Part shown: positions 1 through 6,567 of the stretch, one piece after another
Numbering within the stretch: the stretch's first letter is position 1
Layout of the letters: each line of letters starts with the position of its first letter
Assembly (NCBI GenBank): GCA_038216155.1
Contig: JBBQQH010000091.1
Location: forward strand, 1 to 6,597
From: SZAS-103 sp038216155
GTDB taxonomy: Bacteria; Pseudomonadota; Gammaproteobacteria; Xanthomonadales; Xanthomonadaceae
Direction of reading: 5' to 3'
DNA: 6,597 nt
Program-made: the position numbers and the translations under genes
Notes under the pieces: model-generated
Databases searched by the model: none
What the model was told of the DNA's origin: nothing
The model's input: only the letters and a program-made list of their open reading frames with translations

Positions 1-320
1 ACGGCGCCCGGGCCAGTATGGATTTGGAGAGTTGCTACTTGGGTAGCGGCATCGACCCTCAGCTCGTGCGCCGGCTTTGACGGCGTATAGCCGCAACTCG
101 CCTCAGTGGGAGTGCTTTCATGGGTCAGATCGACGGCCGTCTTCTGGCTCTGCATGCCGCGGTGGACGTGGATCGTCCCATGCACACCCCGGGCCTCCAT
201 TGTGAAACCCCCGTCGCTATCGAGTTGACCGGCTCGGCTCAGTGATGGCGAGCGCCGAGATGGCGATCAGAGCGTACAAGCACGCGGCAATGTAGTTGGG
301 AATAACGTTGCGACCATCAT
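1..320 (-). pseudogene. Decayed second copy of the DUF3617-type exported protein gene
   Basis: This is a broken paralogue of the intact gene at 1294-1785. An AGGA ribosome site precedes ATG at 320, but that frame stops after 17 codons. One frame over, the signal-peptide core reads ALIAISALAITEP, matching TLIAIPLLAHAEP of the intact copy. A second frame change near 232-240 then leads directly into the C-terminal half. There, QLDSDGGFTM, GVHGTI and SCGYTP match QLDGNGSFTM, GVYGTV and VCEYTP: by eye about 21 of 50 residues are identical without gaps. The middle of the protein, about 70 codons including three of the four cysteines, is missing. The frame stays open to the left edge, so the true end lies outside the window. 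A short protein starting at ATG 200 cannot be excluded, but it would have no export signal. Confidence 0.75.
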
Positions 321-352
321 GGTTTCCTGCGGTTGGTCGGAATGGTTGCTCG

Positions 353-1075
353 TTACTGCAAGCTGTGGAGATTACGCACCACGGAAAGCAATTGCTGGAT
401 TTCTGCACGGTACGGCGCAAGGATTGTGGCGTCCTGCGCTTCGGCATTTTTAATTTTCTGCGACAGCGCGATGGAAGCCGACGATTGCTCAGGCACATCG
501 ACCGGAAATCCTTCACCGCGGGCACCGCCAGCAACGTACATCGTCGGGTTGGGTACGACATCGTCGATGACGCTTGCGATGCCCGTATACCGCTGCTCAT
601 CGATGTGACGCTCGCGCACGATGAGCATGTCCATCTGCAGTTTCAGCATGGTCGCATCGGCCATGGCGATGCTGTCGGCGGGCGAGGGCATTGCTGCCTT
701 GCTTGAATCGGCCGCTGCGAGCAACGTTTTGTAACGTGCCAAAAGGGCTATGTCAGCCGCTGCAGGATGCTGCACGCGATCGGCTGCGGCGTGCATCACC
801 TGCAAGTAGAGTGCGATATCGTCCTTGCTCAGCGGTGTGAGTTGCGTGTCAGTGTGCGGCGTGTCGGCAACCGTGTCATCTGCTGCGTCGCCATCGTTGG
901 ACTCTGCGTCGGAACTCATGTCTGCATTGGGCGCCGGTGCGACTACAGCATTAGGCGTCGTCATCGGCACAGCAGCGAAAGTGTTCGCGTCTTGCGATGT
1001 GGCTGCATCGTCTGAAGTCTGTCCGCAGCCTGCAAGGACGATGGTGCAGCACATCAGCAAAAACATCGTGCGCAT
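353..1075 (-). CDS. Putative lipoprotein of unknown function, 240 aa
   Basis: I do not recognise the family. The N-terminus is a lipoprotein signal: M-R-T, a hydrophobic stretch and the lipobox LAGC, with the lipidated cysteine at residue 17. The next residue is Gly, not Asp, which by the E. coli rule favours the outer membrane. Residues about 18-80 form an Ala/Asp/Ser/Thr/Pro-rich acidic linker. The remainder (from about LSKDDIALYLQ) looks mostly helical, with many Ala and a Met/Leu-rich segment. The start at 1075 is chosen because AGAGGG sits 6 nt upstream and the lipobox then has normal spacing. The longer start at 1114 falls inside the predicted -10 box at 1113-1118. Remnants of two other genes lie on both sides, yet this frame is intact, which suggests it is kept by selection. 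Confidence 0.85.
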   Translation of the reverse strand: MRTMFLLMCCTIVLAGCGQTSDDAATSQDANTFAAVPMTTPNAVVAPAPNADMSSDAESNDGDAADDTVADTPHTDTQLTPLSKDDIALYLQVMHAAADRVQHPAAADIALLARYKTLLAAADSSKAAMPSPADSIAMADATMLKLQMDMLIVRERHIDEQRYTGIASVIDDVVPNPTMYVAGGARGEGFPVDVPEQSSASIALSQKIKNAEAQDATILAPYRAEIQQLLSVVRNLHSLQ

Positions 1076-1112
1076 GGACAGCCCTCTAATTAGGATGTTC
1101 TGGGAGGTCGTC

Positions 1113-1140
1113 ATTATCGGTGGCCGTTTCGGCCAGTCAA
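1113..1140 (-). promoter_or_regulatory. Sigma70-type promoter of the lipoprotein gene
   Basis: Reading the minus strand, TTGACT (1135-1140) is followed after 16 nt by GATAAT (1113-1118). Each hexamer matches the sigma70 consensus at five of six positions. Transcription would begin near 1106, giving a leader of about 30 nt that contains the AGAGGG ribosome site. The TTGA of the -35 box includes the stop codon of the decayed membrane-protein remnant, so the promoter straddles the remnant's end. Confidence 0.6.
1121..1135. promoter_or_regulatory. Perfect 6-3-6 palindrome in the promoter spacer, candidate operator
   Basis: TGGCCGTTTCGGCCA is a perfect inverted repeat with 6-bp arms and a 3-nt centre. 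It fills almost the whole spacer between the -35 and -10 boxes of the lipoprotein promoter. A protein bound there would block RNA polymerase, so a repressor operator is the natural reading. As RNA it could form a hairpin just after the remnant's stop codon, but no T-tract follows on the minus strand, so an intrinsic terminator is less likely. Confidence 0.45.
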
Positions 1141-1225
1141 TGGATGTTGGTGTTCGCCATCAGGCCAAAGCAGTCCGCTACGAGCAGCAGGCAAGCGCCA
1201 CCAGCGAGGCGAAGGCCACCACAAC
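1137..1225 (-). pseudogene. Frameshifted C-terminal remnant of a second small membrane protein
   Basis: Read on the minus strand, VVVAFASLVALA is followed, after a one-base loss at about 1189/1190, by LLVADCFGLMANTNIH and a stop. This matches the end of the intact protein at 1869-2225, which reads VLLAFASMVGLA and then VLLMAACFGLIAMNGGLNMH. Codon-by-codon alignment places the missing base at the first position of the Val codon after the Leu-Ala pair. Both copies end in CAT TGA C. The reading frame is open upstream to the end of the DUF3617 gene, but there it no longer resembles the intact copy and has no convincing start, so the N-terminal two thirds are gone. The rest of 1226-1293 holds nothing else I can name. 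Confidence 0.7.
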
Positions 1226-1293
1226 GTCAGTCTCAGATCGCGCGCGCAACTCCTCGATAGCATCAGCTGAAAATGCTGCTGCTGGATTGATGA

Positions 1294-1785
1294 CTATTTC
1301 ACTTTCGGCGGCGCGGATTTTGTCGGTGAAGCTTGCGGCGGCGTGTATTCACACACTGTGCCACTGCTAGTGCCGGTATATTTCATATCGACCACGCTCG
1401 ACTGTCCACGCATGTTGCTTTTCGCATGCACTGTACCGTACACGCCGCCGTTATTCATCGTGAAACTGCCGTTTCCGTCCAACTGCGTAGCGCCAGTACA
1501 GGTGTAGCGAAAGGTCACGGTCTTGCCGTCCTGCTTGTAATCCGAATACGCGCAATCCTTGTTGCGGCTGGTCTCGGTCATGAGGTTGCGCACATCGATC
1601 TCTTTCGGCGAGCACACATCCTTGCTGACCACCGGGATCCCCATTTTGATCGGCGGATTCTCGACCTGCACGTTACCGGTCACGGTCATGTGCATCATTT
1701 GGCCAGGTTCGGCGTGTGCCAGTAAAGGAATGGCGATCAATGTGATGACGGCGGAGATGCCGATGCCAATTGGTGCGGTGAGCAT
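1294..1785 (-). CDS. Exported DUF3617-type protein, 163 aa
   Basis: This is a small secreted protein resembling the DUF3617 family, which is common in Xanthomonadales and related proteobacteria and has no settled function. Residues 1-24 are a Sec signal peptide with cleavage expected after AHA and before EPGQ, so the protein should be periplasmic. Four cysteines (in VCSPKE, KDCAYS, RYTCTG and TVCEYT) could form two disulfides. The C-terminal half has the alternating pattern of a beta-rich domain (QLDGNGSFTM, GVYGTVHAK, VVDMKYTG), and a Pro/Lys/Ser-rich tail ends the chain. The start at 1785 has AGGA 6 nt upstream and gives a proper signal peptide. Extending the frame upstream to 2103 adds only antisense-like sequence over the neighbouring gene. 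It lies 83 nt downstream of the small membrane protein and is probably the last intact gene of the operon. A decayed paralogue lies at 1-320. Confidence 0.85.
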   Translation of the reverse strand: MLTAPIGIGISAVITLIAIPLLAHAEPGQMMHMTVTGNVQVENPPIKMGIPVVSKDVCSPKEIDVRNLMTETSRNKDCAYSDYKQDGKTVTFRYTCTGATQLDGNGSFTMNNGGVYGTVHAKSNMRGQSSVVDMKYTGTSSGTVCEYTPPQASPTKSAPPKVK

Positions 1786-1818
1786 GCGATGTCCTGTGCG
1801 GTAGATGAAGGTTGAATC

Positions 1819-1835
1819 GTCCCACACGTGGGGAC
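1819..1835. promoter_or_regulatory. Imperfect dyad between the membrane protein and DUF3617 genes
   Basis: GTCCC and GGGAC arms flank a 7-nt centre in the 83-nt gap, with a CCCGGG palindrome immediately adjacent (1836-1841). There is no T-tract, so it is not a clear terminator. It could be a weak attenuating hairpin or a protein site ahead of the DUF3617 gene. I see no strong promoter in this gap: a TTGACG at the upstream stop codon has only a poor -10 partner. Confidence 0.2.
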
Positions 1836-1868
1836 CCCGGGAAAGTCGAGCGTGGACTGAAAGAACCG

Positions 1869-2225
1869 TCAATGCATGTTGAGTCCGCCATTCATCGCGA
1901 TTAATCCGAAGCACGCGGCCATCAGGAGCACGGCCAAGCCGACCATCGAGGCGAATGCCAGCAACACGCCCTTCACCGCGCGCGGCTTGCCCTGGTTGCT
2001 GAACAAGATCAGTAACGCAATCATCGCGAGCATGGGCAAACTGCCTAACCCGAGCCCGATAAAACCCAGGGAGGGAGAGTTGAAGTTCGTTTGCAACATC
2101 CAAAACAACACATTGCAGATAACGCCGGCGATCATCGCCACCCAGCCGAGCACGAAACCGCTCATCAACGACCCGGTTCCGGCGGGCGGTGGGTCGTCTG
2201 GCAGGGGCTTCGGAATGTTATTCAT
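1869..2225 (-). CDS. Small three-helix membrane protein of unknown function, 118 aa
   Basis: I do not recognise the family. A short Pro/Asp-rich cytoplasmic-looking N-terminus (PKPLPDDPPPAG) precedes three hydrophobic segments at about residues 21-44, 52-75 and 85-110. The first loop contains QTNFNSPS, and a Lys/Arg-rich segment (NQGKPRAVKG) before the third helix should sit in the cytoplasm by the positive-inside rule. The chain ends shortly after the third helix. The ATG at 2225 is the only sensible start, although the ribosome site is weak (AAGATCACC). It begins 26 nt after the radical SAM gene on the same strand and precedes the DUF3617 gene, so it is probably cotranscribed with both. Its C-terminal third is duplicated in the frameshifted remnant at 1137-1225, so the pair existed in two copies at some time. 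Confidence 0.8.
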   Translation of the reverse strand: MNNIPKPLPDDPPPAGTGSLMSGFVLGWVAMIAGVICNVLFWMLQTNFNSPSLGFIGLGLGSLPMLAMIALLILFSNQGKPRAVKGVLLAFASMVGLAVLLMAACFGLIAMNGGLNMH

Positions 2226-2251
2226 GGTGATCTTGTGTTTTGCTTGCGTGG

Positions 2252-3682
2252 TCAGGACTCTATCCTCGTCTCAGGCGTGGCAATTTCCGCGCGCAGCACC
2301 GCTAACTTGTCGGCGAGGCCGTCGCGGTAAAACAAGTTGAACGTATCGAACGGAATCAACTTGCCGTCGGGCTGCGCGATGTGCACGCAGCTTTTCTTGA
2401 CGGCGCGCAAGTCGAAACCATGCGCGTCGATGAAGGCCATGATCAATACGCGAAAGACATTGCGATAGCCGATCTCTGCAGGCGCCCGCACCTGCGGCAG
2501 GCAGCACAGCAGATCGGACAGCGAGCAGGCCTGACCTTCTGGCGAATGGTTGGTCGCGAACAGCTTGAACACCTGTTCGCGGAGTTCTTCATCGCGCTCA
2601 ACCACGATAGTGTTGCGGCCGGCATTGATCAGGGTGTCCGGTGGAATCAAACCTGTGAGAGGCACCACTGCATCGCCTAGCTTGAGCGCATACGCCATCG
2701 CCAGGCAATCGGGATTGCACGGTACTGGTATCAAGTCTTCAGGTTTGAAATGCGGGCTTTGTTCGAGGATGCGGCGGCGCACTTCGGTCAGCGTCAGCCG
2801 GTTGGTTGCCGGATCGAAACCTTCGGCGCGCCCGGCGTGCTGGATGGGCTGGAAAGTGACGCCGCGCACGCACGGCTGCTTGAGCGCGAACTCGATGATC
2901 TCACCCAGCTCGCCGTCGTTGAGTCCCTTCTTGACGGTCACCACCAGCGTGGTCGAGATGTCGTGCCGGTTGAGTTGCTCCAGCGCACGCAGGCGAATCT
3001 CGCGCAATCGCGCGCCGCGCAATTCCTGATGCACTTCATCACGCAGCGAATCGAATTGCAAATACAGCTCGAACGCGGGCATGTAAGTGGCCAGTCGCGC
3101 GACAAACTCAGGATCCTTGGCGATGCGCAGACCGTTGGTGTTGACCATCAGATGCCGGATCGGGCGCTGGCGTGCGGCGTCCAGAATCTCGAAGAACTGC
3201 GGATGCAGGGTCGGCTCGCCACCGGAAATCTGCACCACGTCCGGTTCGCCCTCGTTGGCGACGACTGCGTCGAGCATCTTCTCGATCGTGGCCATGTCGC
3301 GATAGCCCGGCCGATGTGGGCCGCTGTCGGCATAGCAGATCGGGCAGCGCAAATTGCAGTGATCGGTGACCTCGATCAGGGTCAGGCAGGAATGCTGCAT
3401 ATGCTCAGGACACAGGCCGCAATCGTACGGACAGCCCCAGCGACGCTCAGTATTGAATTGCTGCGGCAGCTCTGGCGGCTTGATGAATTTCTCGCGCGCC
3501 ATCCGGTAATACGCGGCGTCATCGGCGATCAACACACGCTCGCGGCCATGGTGCGGACACCATTTTTCCAGATACACGCGATCATCCTTGATCAGGATGC
3601 TGGCCTCGACCCGGCGCAAGCAGGTGGTGCACACCGACACCGCGTGGTCGTAGTAGAGGTACGGTCTTACCTTGTGTCCCAC
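2252..3682 (-). CDS. Radical SAM protein of the MJ0619/Tes (tetraether lipid synthase-like) family, 476 aa
   Basis: Radical SAM enzyme. Residue numbers assume the GTG start at 3682. The SAM-binding cluster motif CNLRCPIC has cysteines at 109, 113 and 116, followed by ISGGEPTLHP (about 152-161). An N-terminal metal-binding region carries CTTC (18, 21) and KWCPHHG (Cys 42). CPYDCGLC (84, 88, 91) follows just before the core, and further cysteines (CNPDC at 322/326, CC at 393-394) suggest extra iron-sulfur or iron sites. This architecture matches the MJ0619-like family, whose archaeal member Tes couples lipid chains in tetraether synthesis; earlier work on MJ0619 proposed pterin methylation. The substrate here is unknown. 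GTG 3682 is chosen because it precedes the conserved RPYLYYD start and overlaps the Lgt-like stop by 16 nt, with a GGGGA site upstream. The frame is open far upstream, but only inside the neighbouring gene. Confidence 0.88.
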   Translation of the reverse strand: MGHKVRPYLYYDHAVSVCTTCLRRVEASILIKDDRVYLEKWCPHHGRERVLIADDAAYYRMAREKFIKPPELPQQFNTERRWGCPYDCGLCPEHMQHSCLTLIEVTDHCNLRCPICYADSGPHRPGYRDMATIEKMLDAVVANEGEPDVVQISGGEPTLHPQFFEILDAARQRPIRHLMVNTNGLRIAKDPEFVARLATYMPAFELYLQFDSLRDEVHQELRGARLREIRLRALEQLNRHDISTTLVVTVKKGLNDGELGEIIEFALKQPCVRGVTFQPIQHAGRAEGFDPATNRLTLTEVRRRILEQSPHFKPEDLIPVPCNPDCLAMAYALKLGDAVVPLTGLIPPDTLINAGRNTIVVERDEELREQVFKLFATNHSPEGQACSLSDLLCCLPQVRAPAEIGYRNVFRVLIMAFIDAHGFDLRAVKKSCVHIAQPDGKLIPFDTFNLFYRDGLADKLAVLRAEIATPETRIES

Positions 3683-4401
3683 GCCAGTCCCCGAAGCAAT
3701 CGCGGCAGATGCCTTGCATAGTAGGCCAGCCCGCCAAGGCACAACAGTTGGATGCCCGATAGCCCGCCAATCCATGCATATGGGACGGGCTTGATCGCTT
3801 CGATCAGCAGCCGAAACAGCAGATAGCCGACCATGAATGCGCGGAAGCGGTCGCCGGGTTCGCGCAGGTTCTTTCCGCGTGTTTCCAGCACGAATAACAA
3901 CATCATCAGGAAAATAATTTCGTAGAGTTGCGTGGGATGGCGAGGAATTCCGTCGCCAAAATCCACGCCCCACGGCAGCGGCGTCGGGTTGCCGTAGGTG
4001 TGATCAGCCAGCCCGCCGAGAAAACATCCGATGCGGCCGATCATCATGCCGATGGCCAGCGGTCGCACGAAGGCATCGCCGGTGGACGACGTCACGCCAG
4101 CCATGTGTTTGGCCGACTCCACGCCCAACAAACCGCCGAGCAGCGCGCCGACGATCGACTTGCCCTCCAGCAGATGCCGCCAATCCGGGAAATGGGCAAA
4201 CGCCGCCAGCGGATCGTCGAACCAGAACGCCAGCTTCGCGCCAATCGCCGCGCCGCAGATCGCACCGACGCCGACCATCAGGCTGCCGTCGCGGTCGCGC
4301 AGGCCGGGCGGTGAGAGTCGTCGACGCTCGCGCAGGAACACGCGCATGCCGACCGCGTAGGCCAGCATTTCGAAGACGGTGTGCCAGGCGAGAGGGCTCA
4401 A
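3667..4401 (-). CDS. Lgt-like integral membrane protein lacking key Lgt residues, 244 aa
   Basis: It is related to prolipoprotein diacylglyceryl transferase (Lgt), which moves diacylglycerol from phosphatidylglycerol to lipoprotein cysteines in the inner membrane. It has about six or seven hydrophobic segments, GRIGCF (Arg 123), RHPTQLYE (about 154-161) and a late LFRLLIE (Arg 197, Glu 201), corresponding to E. coli GRIGNF, the H-P-S/T-Q-L-Y-E motif and Arg239/Glu243. However, the position of E. coli His103 is Val 84 (in GKSIVGALLGG), and that of Asn146 is Cys 126. Both are reported as important in E. coli, so classic lipoprotein modification is doubtful. It may be a paralogue acting on other lipids. 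TTG at 4401 is preferred because CGGAG lies 7 nt upstream. TTG at 4416 is possible but lacks a ribosome site. The 3' end overlaps the radical SAM gene by 16 nt, which indicates coupled translation. Confidence 0.82.
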   Translation of the reverse strand: MSPLAWHTVFEMLAYAVGMRVFLRERRRLSPPGLRDRDGSLMVGVGAICGAAIGAKLAFWFDDPLAAFAHFPDWRHLLEGKSIVGALLGGLLGVESAKHMAGVTSSTGDAFVRPLAIGMMIGRIGCFLGGLADHTYGNPTPLPWGVDFGDGIPRHPTQLYEIIFLMMLLFVLETRGKNLREPGDRFRAFMVGYLLFRLLIEAIKPVPYAWIGGLSGIQLLCLGGLAYYARHLPRLLRGLAWDTR

Positions 4402-4447
4402 TGGCGCGCTCCGCAAGCAGGTATCACGCCAGACGGCCTGTCACCGC

Positions 4448-5191
4448 TCAGTCACGATGTGCGGCATTGTTGTCGCGTCGCGCGCCCAGCCACCGATCAA
4501 GCGGGCCGAATACTCGCTTGAGCAGGCGCTGCATGTGTCCACGCTGGGTCTTCCTTGCCAGCGCCTCGCGATCGGTTAACCACGCGAACTGAATTACCCG
4601 GCGTTCGCCCTCGAACGGCAAGTGGCCGTGAAAGGAGCAGTCGCTGCGCCGAAACGCGACCAAGGTGCCATACACCGGCGGTATTTCCGGGGTCAGCAGC
4701 GATTCGATGTCATCGATTTCCGACAGCAGGCGCAGGCTGCCTGCACTGCCGGGCGTCCAGTCGGCGTTGAGGTACAGCAGCGCGGAGGCGATCTTCGATT
4801 TGCTGTCGGTGTGGATGGTGCCGTGACGCTTGTTCAGCCGGGTGCAGATCGTCACCAGCACCGGATACTTCGACATCGCCGGCACGCCGAGCCGCTCGCC
4901 TAAGGCGTCGGCAAAAGGTGGGGCAGTGACTTCTGCGACCAGATCGTTCAACTGGCGGCCGCACTGCGCCGATTCGTACGGAACGAATCCGGCTTGCGCG
5001 CAGGCGGGAAAACCGCTGTACAGCGCGGCGTGTTCGGAATCGGGCAATGTATCGGTGGCCACCAGCCACGGGAACGGCTCCAACGCGTGCCGAACGCCGT
5101 CCCGCTGCAGGCGATGCATCTTGATCACCTTGATCGGCATCGCTGGCAACTGTGATGCAGCACTGTTGGCGAGGCTTTCCTGCTCGTTCAT
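4448..5191 (-). CDS. Probable 2-oxoglutarate/Fe(II)-dependent oxygenase, 247 aa
   Basis: The C-terminal two thirds look like the double-stranded beta-helix of 2-oxoglutarate/Fe(II) oxygenases of the prolyl 4-hydroxylase-like type. The iron ligands would be His127 and Asp129 (GTIHTDSKSK) and His188 (SFHGHLPF), with Arg197 or Arg198 (GERRVIQFAW) binding 2-oxoglutarate. The spacing of about 60 residues between the HxD motif and the distal His is normal. A conserved-looking ALLYLNADWTPG and LRLL stretch lies between. There is no signal peptide or membrane segment, so it is cytosolic, with a basic C-terminal tail (KTQRGHMQRLLKRVF). The substrate is unknown. As the first gene of the minus-strand operon, 31-46 nt ahead of the Lgt-like gene, it may hydroxylate a lipid, a sugar or a protein partner in the same pathway. 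ATG 5191 has no Shine-Dalgarno sequence but lies at the predicted transcript start; Met18 (5140) is an alternative. Confidence 0.82.
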   Translation of the reverse strand: MNEQESLANSAASQLPAMPIKVIKMHRLQRDGVRHALEPFPWLVATDTLPDSEHAALYSGFPACAQAGFVPYESAQCGRQLNDLVAEVTAPPFADALGERLGVPAMSKYPVLVTICTRLNKRHGTIHTDSKSKIASALLYLNADWTPGSAGSLRLLSEIDDIESLLTPEIPPVYGTLVAFRRSDCSFHGHLPFEGERRVIQFAWLTDREALARKTQRGHMQRLLKRVFGPLDRWLGARRDNNAAHRD

Positions 5192-5197
5192 GCGGCG

Positions 5198-5226
5198 AGT
5201 GTATGCCGAGCCCCACGGTAGCTCAA
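5198..5226 (-). promoter_or_regulatory. Promoter of the oxygenase/Lgt-like/radical SAM operon
   Basis: On the minus strand, TTGAGC (5221-5226) and TACACT (5198-5203) are separated by exactly 17 nt; each matches the sigma70 consensus at four of six positions. The expected transcription start, about seven bases downstream, falls at about 5191, which is the first base of the oxygenase ATG. Together with the missing ribosome site this suggests a leaderless mRNA. Confidence 0.45.
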
Positions 5227-5294
5227 ACCGCGCCGCAGCCTTGGCAAAAAGGCCGACAAACGTGACGCCAAGGAGCGCGACCTGGATGTTTCCA

Positions 5295-5324
5295 TTGGAC
5301 AGCGCGACGCGTCGCCTTTATCAT
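5295..5324 (+). promoter_or_regulatory. Promoter of carA
   Basis: TTGGAC (5295-5300) and TATCAT (5319-5324) are separated by 18 nt. The -10 box matches the consensus at five of six positions; the -35 box is weaker. Transcription would start near 5331, leaving a leader of about 79 nt before the GTG of carA that contains the dyad at 5350-5367. Confidence 0.45.
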
Positions 5325-5349
5325 TCCCGCTCGCCCAGCACCCGATTCC

Positions 5350-5367
5350 GCAGCGTCCAGACGCTGC
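5350..5367 (+). promoter_or_regulatory. Perfect 8-2-8 dyad in the carA leader
   Basis: GCAGCGTC and GACGCTGC are exact reverse complements separated only by CA. The site lies about 20-37 nt after the predicted transcription start and 42 nt before the carA start codon. As DNA it could be an operator; as RNA a stable hairpin with a four-base loop could form. carA is commonly controlled by pyrimidines and arginine in bacteria, but I cannot assign this site to a known regulator. Confidence 0.4.
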
Positions 5368-5409
5368 CGGACGGTCGGCCTGCACCACGCAAACCACAGG
5401 CGATAACGC

Positions 5410-6567
<1,158 letters not shown>

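Noticed and set aside
1121..1135. Intrinsic terminator after the membrane-protein remnant
   Set aside because: The hairpin is perfect but short and is followed by ACCGATAATG, not a T-run, while its place between good promoter boxes fits an operator better.
1786..2103. N-terminal extension of the DUF3617 gene to 2103
   Set aside because: The extension overlaps the membrane protein gene, reads as low-quality Arg-rich sequence, and would bury the signal peptide. The internal ATG at 1785 has a good ribosome site.
2750..3721. Long plus-strand open frame of 323 codons opposite the radical SAM gene
   Set aside because: It is antisense to a protein with clear family motifs. Its product is rich in Arg, His and Gln with no recognisable domain, and such frames are common opposite GC-rich genes.
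3683..3973. N-terminal extension of the radical SAM protein to 3973
   Set aside because: The extra 97 codons lie inside the Lgt-like gene in another frame and show no family resemblance. The family's conserved start begins right after GTG 3682.
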